From assembly GCA_025351545.1 (NCBI GenBank), contig JANXVQ010000435.1, forward strand, positions 1-8,433: DNA of 8,433 bases, written 5' to 3'. The DNA comes from Spirosoma sp. (lineage in GTDB: Bacteria > Bacteroidota > Bacteroidia > Cytophagales > Spirosomataceae). The number at the start of each line of letters is the position of its first letter. Within the stretch, counting starts at the first letter, position 1. The translations under genes were made by a program, and so were the position numbers. The notes beneath the pieces were generated by a model, which made no database searches, was not told the DNA's origin, and saw nothing but the letters and a program-made list of their open reading frames with translations. Below are positions 1 to 6,174 of this stretch, piece after piece.

Positions 1-1
1 C

Positions 2-1537
2 GGCAAAACCCAGATTCGCATCCATACTAACGAGGGAACCTCCGACCCGCTACCCTTCACGGTTGTACAACCACCCCCTATTGTCACAGCGATCACACCG
101 GCAAACGGGCTTCAGGGCACACAGGTTGTTCTAACAGGTGACTATCTCGATCAAATTAAACGAGTTCGGTTTAATGATATTGATGCGATAGTAAAAGATA
201 GTTCTGCTCAAAAACTCACCCTTGTCATACCGGCAAGCGTACCACGCGGACCACAGCCGCTGGTTGTCGAAACGGTGGCTGGCGAGGTATCAAATAGATT
301 TATCGTAGCCGGAACACCACAAATCACCAGCTTGAGTCCGTTAAGAACAAAACCCGGTGCCGAACTGGTCATCCAGGGAAAAAACCTGACAGATGGTGTG
401 GTAAGCATCAATGGCTTAGGTGCCGAAAAAAGCCTTACCAGGGTTACAGATACCGAGATTCGTACAACGATTCCGGCAACGGCAACATCAGGTTTGGTAA
501 CCGTTAAAGTTTTCGAAACGTTAGTAGCTACCAGCACGGATACACTAAAAATTATCCAGCCACCTTTTATCACGCATCTTCTCGCTCAGGACGGTATTGC
601 AGGCGACAGACTGATTGTTGAGGGCCGCAACCTGAGCGGAGTAGTCACTGTCTCAATCGGTAATGTACCTGTAATATTCCGATTGATTAGTGACACACAA
701 ATCGAAGCTAGTGTCCCCGCATTTCCTTCGTCGGGGCAGGTGTCGGTGTCGGCTAGTGGCATTGGTGGCAACACGACAGCTACAGAACCATTCTTTTTTT
801 ACTTAGCCCCTTCCGCCCTCGTCGTTAGTCCGGCGCGGACATTACGAGGGCGGCCACTTACTATTTCGGGTAAGAATCTTTACCGCATCACGGGAGTTAC
901 GGTTAGCGGTATTGCCGTACCTATCACCAGTCGCAACGAGGGTTCTGACTTACTCATTGGGGTTCCAGATGCGGCTGTCAGTGGCCTGGTCACGGTTGTT
1001 AGTCGCGCTGGCACAGCCTCCACATCTTTAATTGTTGTTCAAAAAGCGATTGTGTCGGATATAATTCCGCTGAAAGCACGACCCGGCGACCGCGTCGTTC
1101 TGCGGGGAGATTTTTTATTGAATGCCCAGATTTTCTTCACCGGTTCTGCTACCGCAGCCGTTGATGGCGGAAAAAATGAGGATACGGAACGATGGGTTTT
1201 GGTCCCAACGAATGCCCAAAGCGGCCCTTTGCAAATCATTAACACAACAAATATTACCACCGTAACACCCGCATTTACTGTACTCCGGCTCATCGCAGCG
1301 GTAGATTTCACCCCTAAGTCGGGCGCAGTCGGCAACGAAATTGTTTTAACCGGCCAGAACCTGGCATCCACTCAGGAAATTCGGTTTGGCAACGGTGCAT
1401 CAGTAGCCGCCAAGTTTGTACTGGAGGGAGCAAACATCAGAGTGACCGTTCCGGTTGGTGCCATAACCGGGCAAATTTGCCTGACAAACGACGCGGGTAC
1501 AACCTGCACCAGTGCGAATTTCACAGTGGTCAAATAG
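2..1537 (+). CDS. Tandem IPT/TIG-domain protein, 3' part (5' end outside window)
   Basis: The frame is open from base 2 to the TAG at 1535-1537 (511 codons visible), so the true start lies upstream and the GTG at 275 is internal. The product is almost wholly immunoglobulin-like IPT/TIG domains of about 80 residues. The tail of one is followed by six full repeats, beginning near visible residues 24, 105, 187, 270, 348 and 430. Each opens with a hydrophobic strand plus a 'P' turn, then 'G..(V/L).(I/L).G.(N/Y/F)L', a strand such as 'V.(F/I)(N/G)', a '(I/V)P' turn and a closing 'G.(V/L).(V/I)' strand. Such arrays form extended rods on secreted or surface proteins, often in polysaccharide binding or adhesion. 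The protein ends directly after the last repeat ('FTVVK'), with no visible type IX secretion C-terminal domain or membrane anchor. Localisation must therefore depend on the unseen N-terminus, perhaps a signal peptide or lipoprotein signal. The specific role is unknown. Confidence 0.85.
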   Translation, partial: GKTQIRIHTNEGTSDPLPFTVVQPPPIVTAITPANGLQGTQVVLTGDYLDQIKRVRFNDIDAIVKDSSAQKLTLVIPASVPRGPQPLVVETVAGEVSNRFIVAGTPQITSLSPLRTKPGAELVIQGKNLTDGVVSINGLGAEKSLTRVTDTEIRTTIPATATSGLVTVKVFETLVATSTDTLKIIQPPFITHLLAQDGIAGDRLIVEGRNLSGVVTVSIGNVPVIFRLISDTQIEASVPAFPSSGQVSVSASGIGGNTTATEPFFFYLAPSALVVSPARTLRGRPLTISGKNLYRITGVTVSGIAVPITSRNEGSDLLIGVPDAAVSGLVTVVSRAGTASTSLIVVQKAIVSDIIPLKARPGDRVVLRGDFLLNAQIFFTGSATAAVDGGKNEDTERWVLVPTNAQSGPLQIINTTNITTVTPAFTVLRLIAAVDFTPKSGAVGNEIVLTGQNLASTQEIRFGNGASVAAKFVLEGANIRVTVPVGAITGQICLTNDAGTTCTSANFTVVK

Positions 1538-1557
1538 AGTCGCAATACGTTGCGACT
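1538..1557. terminator. Short perfect inverted repeat between convergent genes
   Basis: The arms AGTCGCAA and TTGCGACT form a perfect 8-bp stem around TACG, a UNCG-type tetraloop. It starts at the base after the TAG of the IPT/TIG gene and ends 7 nt before the stop of the convergent dehydrogenase gene. No clear T-run follows on either strand. A two-way terminator or mRNA 3'-end stabiliser is likely from position rather than proven. Confidence 0.5.
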
Positions 1558-1564
1558 TGCCATT

Positions 1565-2500
1565 CTACGACAGTAGTTGTCTAACGATCACTTCATTAAT
1601 TCTAACATAGCTTTCGTGGGTCCAACCGGCAATATGCGGAGTCAGCACAACCCGGTCTGATTGACGCAGATAGTCGAACACAATCTGTTGATCGGAGGTG
1701 AGTTTTGTCAGCTTTTCGTTTTCCAGCACATCTAAACACGCGCCACGAATTTTACCGTTTTCCAGTCCACGCACCACTGCCGACAGCGATACAACTTCGC
1801 CCCGTGCAATATTTATGAGGTAGAACGGTTTGCCAGATTGGTCGATGAATGTATCATTGATCATCATTCGTGTTTCGTCGGTTAGCGGAACATGAAGACT
1901 TAGTACATCAGCTTCGGCCCTGATTTGGTCCAGCGTAGCTTCTTCGGCAAAAGCATCGCCATAGTTGGTCAGGAATTTATCGTAGGCCAAAACACGGCAT
2001 CCAAACCCACTCAGCCGACGGGCCGTAGCGTGTCCATTGTTGCCATAGCCAATAAGACCAACCGTCATGTTGCCGAGTTCATATCCCCGATTACCTTCGC
2101 GATTCCAGATACCCTGACGCACTTCGCGATCTGCTTTCAAAATATTCATCAATAGAGCCAATAACATACCAACTGTATGTTCGGCAACAGCGTCGCGATT
2201 ACCTTCACCCGCGTGAAAAACCCGGATACCCCGCCGTTCGGCAGCATCAAGGTCAATTAAATCCAGGCCGGCACCAGCCCGGCCAATGAAACGCAGATTT
2301 GACGCCTGTGCCAGTAATTCTTCGTTAACACTAGTTTTACTTCGGATGATAAGGCCGTTGTAAGGCAAAAGTGTGGTTAATAGCTCAGCTCGTGTAATTT
2401 TGGGCTGGTAGTCATACCGAAAACCTGCCTGATCGAGCATGGCAAATAGCGACGGGTGCATTTCGTCGGCAATGAGAATAGAAAGTTGATTCTGGGACAT
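1565..2500 (-). CDS. D-isomer-specific 2-hydroxyacid dehydrogenase (SerA-like, no ACT domain)
   Basis: The 311-residue product is an NAD-dependent 2-hydroxyacid dehydrogenase. An N-terminal part of the substrate domain (about 1-98) is followed by the Rossmann domain, with 'VGLIGYGNNG' (glycines 151, 153, 156) and Asp174 ending the second strand, the usual NAD-ribose ligand. The catalytic triad is Arg233 ('NIARGE'), Glu262 ('LDVLENE') and His289 ('TPHIAG'). The closest familiar enzyme is 3-phosphoglycerate dehydrogenase (first step of serine synthesis). The length equals the catalytic core only, so the C-terminal ACT domain that gives serine feedback in long SerA enzymes is absent. Substrate cannot be fixed from sequence. 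PdxB (4-phosphoerythronate dehydrogenase of B6 synthesis) belongs to the same superfamily, and this gene is divergent from pdxA, but PdxB's extra C-terminal dimerisation domain is missing. The ATG at 2500 precedes a typical first beta strand ('LSILIADE'). Confidence 0.85.
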   Translation of the reverse strand: MSQNQLSILIADEMHPSLFAMLDQAGFRYDYQPKITRAELLTTLLPYNGLIIRSKTSVNEELLAQASNLRFIGRAGAGLDLIDLDAAERRGIRVFHAGEGNRDAVAEHTVGMLLALLMNILKADREVRQGIWNREGNRGYELGNMTVGLIGYGNNGHATARRLSGFGCRVLAYDKFLTNYGDAFAEEATLDQIRAEADVLSLHVPLTDETRMMINDTFIDQSGKPFYLINIARGEVVSLSAVVRGLENGKIRGACLDVLENEKLTKLTSDQQIVFDYLRQSDRVVLTPHIAGWTHESYVRINEVIVRQLLS

Positions 2501-2534
2501 CCGTTGGGTTTTCGTAACTTGCAGGCAAGACGAT

Positions 2535-2570
2535 GTAGAGTATGAACTAAGGACCGGGTCTTTAGTCTAC
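2535..2570. promoter_or_regulatory. Operator-like dyad in the divergent dehydrogenase/pdxA intergenic region
   Basis: The 113-bp gap between the two divergent starts contains CTAAGGACC (2547-2555), one central G, and GGTCTTTAG (2557-2565). The arms are complementary at 8 of 9 positions, the ninth being G-T. Outer arms GTAGA (2535-2539) and TCTAC (2566-2570) are also complementary but unequally spaced. The dyad lies 44-79 nt upstream of the pdxA ATG and 35-70 nt upstream of the dehydrogenase ATG, a suitable place for a shared operator. I saw no convincing Bacteroidota TAnnTTTG promoter on either strand. The regulatory role is inferred. Confidence 0.3.
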
Positions 2571-2613
2571 ATTGTTCATTATTTAAAATTTCTGGCGAAA
2601 CTACAAAAAGTGC

Positions 2614-4245
2614 ATGGAACAACGCCAATCCGAGGAATCAAACTCACACCGTACGACTCCGTCGACCGCGCCAACTCCAGACGCAAGACCGAGTAATACG
2701 CAAGCGGGCGAAAGCGGATCAACATCATCAGAACAGACGGTTACTAAATCGACCGGAAACCAGCAGGAAACGCCACAACGTGATAATCGCAATGGCGAAC
2801 CACGCAATGGCGGACAACGCAATAGCGAACCACGGAACGAGCGAAACCGCGACGGCGGACCACGCGACGGCGCTCAGAATCAACGTGATAACCGACAGCA
2901 AAACAATCGATCTGGCCGTGACGAGCGCCCTGCCAGTGCAGGTGACGCCGTTCCGGCTGCTCCGGGCGATCGGTCGGAACGGGCACCCCGACCCGGCCAG
3001 CGGTCTAAAAATCAACGCGATGGTCAACCCAGTAACGGCCAACGGTCTACTGAAAATCGCCAGCGCGATGAGGCCCAGCCCGAGCGTAACCGCCCAACAA
3101 GCGACAACCGAAATGGCCAGCGTGATTCCATATCAGGTGATTGGGACCAGCAGGACGGCAATAATCAGTCTTTACAAGCGGCAGAGAATGTCGGGCGCGA
3201 AGACCGCTTAATTATTGGCATTTCGCTCGGCGACTACAATGGAATTGGCCCCGAAGTGATCCTGAAAGCCTTGCAGTACAACCGGTTACAAAAAATTTGC
3301 ACACCCGTAATCTACGGTTCCATGCGAATCTTGAATCGGTATCGCAACTTGCTGAATCTGAAAGACTGGAACCTGAATGGTGTCCAGACAGTTGGTCAAA
3401 TCAGTCACAAGCTAACGAACGTTATTACATGCTGGCCCGATCAGAATCAGGATATTTTGCCGGGCCAGGTAACCCCTGAAGCCGGACAGGCCGCTCTGGC
3501 GTGTTTGCAGCGGGCCGTCGATGATTTGAAAGACGGGAAGATAGACGCTTTGGTAACGGCTCCTATCAATAAAAATAATATTCAGTCGGAGGAGTTTAAA
3601 TTTCCGGGTCATACAGAATATCTGGCCGAGCAGTTTGGTGTGCAGGATAACCTGATGTTTCTGGTCAGCCAAACCCTACGGGTAGGTGTTGTAACGGGTC
3701 ACGTGCCGTTGGGGCGCGTTCGGCAGAACATTACCAAGGAGCGTATTGCGCAGAAATTAACCCTCATGATGCAATCGCTGGAGCAGGATTTCGGTATCGA
3801 AAAGCCAAAAATTGCGGTGCTGGGACTTAACCCGCACGCGGGCGAAGAAGGACTGTTGGGTAATGAGGAAAATGATATTATAAAGCCAGTTCTCGCAGAA
3901 TGGCGTAACAAAGGGCAGTTAGTGTTTGGCCCCTACCCTGCCGATGGCTTCTTTGGCACACGGGCCTATACGAAATTCGACGCTGTGTTAGCTATGTATC
4001 ACGATCAGGGTCTGATTCCATTTAAAGCCATTGCCTTTGAAGAAGGAGTGAACTTTACGGCCGGGATGCCTGCCGTCAGAACATCGCCCGATCATGGAAC
4101 AGCCTACGATATTGCCGGTAAAGATCTAGCCGACGAAACATCCATGCTGCAAGCGATTTACACCGCCATCGACGTTGCCCGAAATCGAAAAGAGTCTTTA
4201 GCGTTAGAAGCGGGAGCTTTAAAGAAACAATCAGTCGAAAAATAA
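2614..4245 (+). CDS. pdxA: 4-hydroxythreonine-4-phosphate dehydrogenase PdxA with long disordered N-terminal extension
   Basis: PdxA oxidises 4-phosphohydroxy-L-threonine, with NAD(P) and a divalent metal, to the aminoketone that PdxJ condenses with deoxyxylulose phosphate to make pyridoxine phosphate. Residues about 198-543 are a full PdxA: 'GISLGDYNGIGPEV' (202-215), 'VTAPINK' (314-320), 'FPGHTEYLA' (330-338), 'GLNPHAGEEG' (404-413), 'MYHDQG' (461-466) and 'SPDHGTAYDIAG' (491-502). Metal ligands by comparison with E. coli PdxA are His333, His408 and His463. Residues 1-197 are extra: hydrophilic, almost free of hydrophobic residues, rich in Arg, Asn, Gln, Gly, Asp and Ser, and probably disordered. 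The start is firm, because an in-frame TAA lies at 2584-2586 and no ATG, GTG or TTG occurs in frame between Met1 and Met237, which is already inside the enzyme. The usual 'GDPAGIGPE' motif reads GDYNGIGPE here. yicC follows after 84 bp. Confidence 0.95.
   Translation: MEQRQSEESNSHRTTPSTAPTPDARPSNTQAGESGSTSSEQTVTKSTGNQQETPQRDNRNGEPRNGGQRNSEPRNERNRDGGPRDGAQNQRDNRQQNNRSGRDERPASAGDAVPAAPGDRSERAPRPGQRSKNQRDGQPSNGQRSTENRQRDEAQPERNRPTSDNRNGQRDSISGDWDQQDGNNQSLQAAENVGREDRLIIGISLGDYNGIGPEVILKALQYNRLQKICTPVIYGSMRILNRYRNLLNLKDWNLNGVQTVGQISHKLTNVITCWPDQNQDILPGQVTPEAGQAALACLQRAVDDLKDGKIDALVTAPINKNNIQSEEFKFPGHTEYLAEQFGVQDNLMFLVSQTLRVGVVTGHVPLGRVRQNITKERIAQKLTLMMQSLEQDFGIEKPKIAVLGLNPHAGEEGLLGNEENDIIKPVLAEWRNKGQLVFGPYPADGFFGTRAYTKFDAVLAMYHDQGLIPFKAIAFEEGVNFTAGMPAVRTSPDHGTAYDIAGKDLADETSMLQAIYTAIDVARNRKESLALEAGALKKQSVEK
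2788..2877 (+). repeat. 15-bp coding minisatellite, six units, in pdxA
   Basis: Six contiguous 15-bp units start at 2788, 2803, 2818, 2833, 2848 and 2863. Units 1-3 are CGCAATGGCGAACCA, CGCAATGGCGGACAA and CGCAATAGCGAACCA; units 5-6 begin CGCGACGGCG; unit 4 is the most diverged. They encode pentapeptides RNGEP, RNGGQ, RNSEP, RNERN, RDGGP and RDGAQ (residues 59-88). Each unit is in frame, so gain or loss changes extension length without breaking pdxA. Confidence 0.85.
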
Positions 4246-4247
4246 AG

Positions 4248-4320
4248 AGTTTGTAGTTCACCGTTCGTAGTTTGCCACTTCCGGCAGTAACTACACAGGA
4301 AAAACTATAAACTGCAAACT
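4248..4320. repeat. Nested imperfect inverted repeats between pdxA and yicC
   Basis: The 84-bp gap is filled by related words. AGTTTGTAGTT (4248-4258) pairs with AACTATAAACT (4303-4313) with one G-T. Inside it, GTAGTTTGCC (4267-4276) pairs with GGCAGTAACTAC (4283-4294) with a 2-nt bulge and 6-nt loop. AGTTTGC (4269-4275) could instead pair with GCAAACT (4314-4320). No T-run follows. It may be a REP-like palindromic element, an attenuating structure, or an mRNA processing site between co-directional genes. Confidence 0.45.
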
Positions 4321-4329
4321 GTATATACA

Positions 4330-5217
4330 ATGCTTAAATCAATGACCGGCTTCGGCAACGCAACGGTAGAGGCCGGTGGTCTGTCTGTAACGGCTGAAGT
4401 TAAAACGCTGAATTCTAAATTCTTAGACATTTATTGTCGCATGCCCCGGCAATTTTCCGACAAGGAAATTGAACTACGGGCGTTACTGACCCAGCAACTG
4501 GAACGCGGCAAAGTCGAACTTTCCCTCAACCTGGCACGTACGAATGCTGTTCGGCCGGGTGTTATCATCAATCGTCCACTGGTGTTAGCTTATGTTTCAG
4601 ATCTGAAAGAAACGGCTAATACCATGTTGATGAGCATACCCGATAGCGATGTTTTGCAATTGGCTCTGCAACAGCCAAATGCCTACCTCACAGAATCAGC
4701 TGATCATACGGCCGATTCATCTGACTGGGCAACCGTACAGGCCGCTGTGCAGGAAGCCATTCGCCGGTGCGATGGCTTTCGCAAACAGGATGGTGCCGTT
4801 CTGGAAAGTAAATTTCAGGAATACATACAGATCATTACCGACCGGCTGGCCGATATAGAAGAGCACGACGTGTTGCGAATTCCGGCGGTACGCGACCGGA
4901 TGCGGAACTCGGTGCGTGAGTTATTAGATAACGAATCGTTTGATAAGAATCGCTTTGAACAGGAGTTGGTCTATTACGTTGAGAAGTTCGACATTTCGGA
5001 AGAGAGAGTGCGGCTCAAAAACCACCTCAGCTATTTTCTGGAAGTGCTGGCAACGGAAGAAGCCAACGGCAAAAAACTGAATTTTATCTCGCAGGAAATT
5101 GGCCGTGAAATCAACACCATTGGCTCTAAAGCTAACGACTCGTCTATTCAGCGATTTGTGGTGCAGATGAAAGATGAATTAGAGAAGATTAAAGAGCAGA
5201 CGATGAATGTAATTTAA
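4330..5217 (+). CDS. yicC: YicC family endoribonuclease
   Basis: The 295-residue product matches YicC in length and at both ends. It opens with the family hallmark 'MLKSMTGFG' and has an N-terminal YicC domain (about 2-156) with 'VKTLNSKFLDI'. It closes with the conserved C-terminal DUF1732 domain, where 'FISQEIGREINTIGSKAND' (252-270) is the most conserved stretch and the end is helical and charged. E. coli YicC is a cytoplasmic oligomeric endoribonuclease linked to small-RNA turnover and stationary-phase fitness; the same activity is expected here but not shown by the sequence. The ATG at 4330 coincides with the universal family start, and the leader is A/T-rich without a clear Shine-Dalgarno. 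pdxA lies upstream on the same strand, so cotranscription is possible. In many bacteria gmk follows yicC; here a hairpin and a convergent operon follow instead. Confidence 0.95.
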   Translation: MLKSMTGFGNATVEAGGLSVTAEVKTLNSKFLDIYCRMPRQFSDKEIELRALLTQQLERGKVELSLNLARTNAVRPGVIINRPLVLAYVSDLKETANTMLMSIPDSDVLQLALQQPNAYLTESADHTADSSDWATVQAAVQEAIRRCDGFRKQDGAVLESKFQEYIQIITDRLADIEEHDVLRIPAVRDRMRNSVRELLDNESFDKNRFEQELVYYVEKFDISEERVRLKNHLSYFLEVLATEEANGKKLNFISQEIGREINTIGSKANDSSIQRFVVQMKDELEKIKEQTMNVI

Positions 5218-5219
5218 TC

Positions 5220-5251
5220 CTCTACTCCGCAGGAATTCTTGCGGAGTAGAG
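5220..5251. terminator. Strong hairpin between yicC and the convergent small-protein gene
   Basis: CTCTACTCCGCA (5220-5231) and TGCGGAGTAGAG (5240-5251) form a perfect 12-bp stem around GGAATTCT, which is itself nearly palindromic. The stem starts 3 nt after the yicC stop and lies 9 nt beyond the stop of the convergent gene, so it can serve both. A/T-rich sequence flanks it on both sides, without a long T-run. Confidence 0.65.
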
Positions 5252-5259
5252 ATTATACC

Positions 5260-5538
5260 TTAACCTAGCTTGGCTCTAAGCGCTGCAATTTCCTTGGTCA
5301 TTTTCAGCATCTGCTTCATAATTTCAGTATTTGTAACCGTTTCTACATGGCTCGTTGGACCGACTGGACCGACACCGCCGGGTTTTAGTCCTCCATCCGG
5401 TACATCTTCCAGGATTCTACGGAAGTTGCGGATAATTTCAATAATCAGCGCTGGATTCTCTTTTAGATTGATGACATCACCATAGCGCTTAATGATATCC
5501 CTGACGACTTTTTCGTCTGTTCCTCCTGACTTTTCCAT
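5260..5538 (-). CDS. Small protein of unknown function with Gly-Pro segment and C-terminal coiled coil
   Basis: I do not recognise this 92-residue protein. Residues 8-46 look like amphipathic helices ('EKVVRDIIKRYGDVI' and 'ALIIEIIRNFRRILEDV'). Residues 47-63 form a flexible Gly/Pro linker, 'PDGGLKPGGVGPVGPTS', containing three collagen-like Gly-X-Y triplets (GGV, GPV, GPT at 54-62). Residues 69-91 fit a short coiled coil ('EIMKQMLKMTKEIAALRAK'). There is no signal peptide or membrane segment, so it is probably cytosolic. It is the last gene of an operon: its ATG lies 6 nt after the stop of the prolyl-hydroxylase-like gene, which suggests translational coupling. Prolines 47, 53, 58 and 61 make it a candidate substrate of the two upstream enzymes. 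It could instead be an adaptor or an unrelated gene. Real coding is supported by tight packing and coherent helical patterning. Confidence 0.75.
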   Translation of the reverse strand: MEKSGGTDEKVVRDIIKRYGDVINLKENPALIIEIIRNFRRILEDVPDGGLKPGGVGPVGPTSHVETVTNTEIMKQMLKMTKEIAALRAKLG

Positions 5539-5544
5539 AGCTTT

Positions 5545-6174
5545 CTAAATTGGTTTTTCGGTTCTGAATGAGTTTAGTCGCTCCCAGGTAACGAGCGTGG
5601 TTTTATACCCGTCAATGACAGGCATACTGGCGTGAATCATTCCATAATTACAATGGCCGGTGGGCAACAGATTATTCCAGACAAGCAACCGTCCAGCCAC
5701 CGCCTGAACAGTTATATCTTGTGCCCGGAAGTGCGTCTGCCCTCCCTGAACGGGCGTATCGAGATACAGTAAAATGGTGTGTTGCCGCTCCCCGGCAGGA
5801 TCGTTATCCCAATAACCGGCATCGTGATGATAATCAAAGCGGCCGCCGGGCTCATAGCGCGTGGCCTGCCAGTATTCGAACCGCGAGCGGTTGGTGTTAA
5901 GTAACGCTTCGAGTCGAGTTTCCAGATTGCCCATAAACGCAAGTAATTCATCACTAAACCACTCCTGAGCCGACGTTTCGCTGGTACGGATAGGACTGTG
6001 GAAGGACTGAATGGTGTTGTCCTCTACTATTTTGATGACGCGGCTTCGCTGCCAGAATGCATATTCCAGCTCGCAGAGCACAAACGCGCACTCGACATCG
6101 GTTAAAAAGTCATCTATCCAGAATAGGTTTTTCTGGTTTGGCCGGTTAATTACCAGATCAGGCAGCAGATTCAT
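5545..6174 (-). CDS. Prolyl 4-hydroxylase-like 2-oxoglutarate/Fe(II) oxygenase
   Basis: This 209-residue, signal-less protein has the prolyl 4-hydroxylase (P4Hc) layout. 'IRTSETS' (62-68) matches the P4H 'RTS' motif. 'RYEPGGRFDYHHDAG' (106-120) supplies the first Fe(II) ligands, read as His116-x-Asp118. 'ILLYLDTPVQGGQTHF' (134-149) is the core strand followed by the family 'GG.T.F' turn. The distal ligand is His181 ('MIHASMPV'), and Lys191 ('GYKTTLVTW') is placed to bind the 2-oxoglutarate carboxylate, so all cofactor residues appear intact. Soluble members hydroxylate one proline in cytosolic proteins: Skp1 in Dictyostelium, EF-Tu in Pseudomonas. The start at 6174 overlaps the upstream glycosyltransferase gene by 17 nt, and the next gene begins 6 nt after its stop, so the three are probably one transcript. 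Proline as target is inferred from family and context; a free amino acid or another side chain is possible. Confidence 0.88.
   Translation of the reverse strand: MNLLPDLVINRPNQKNLFWIDDFLTDVECAFVLCELEYAFWQRSRVIKIVEDNTIQSFHSPIRTSETSAQEWFSDELLAFMGNLETRLEALLNTNRSRFEYWQATRYEPGGRFDYHHDAGYWDNDPAGERQHTILLYLDTPVQGGQTHFRAQDITVQAVAGRLLVWNNLLPTGHCNYGMIHASMPVIDGYKTTLVTWERLNSFRTEKPI

Noticed and set aside
275..277. GTG at 275 as start of the IPT/TIG gene.
   Set aside because: The frame continues open to the window edge and the upstream residues form an intact IPT/TIG repeat.
2780..3211. A second open frame (143 codons, +) within the pdxA extension, and antisense open frames over the same region (2728-3042, 2744-2986).
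   Set aside because: They arise from the low-complexity 15-bp repeat and G/C-rich codons of the extension. They have no family features, and the pdxA frame explains the repeat in units of whole codons.
5401..5443. Gly-Pro segment as evidence for a true collagen-like protein.
   Set aside because: Only three Gly-X-Y triplets are present, too few for a stable triple helix; it is better described as a flexible linker.
5270..5485. Plus-strand open frame opposite the 92-residue protein.
   Set aside because: It overlaps almost fully a gene that is packed into an operon and has coherent helix patterning; the plus-strand product has no such support.
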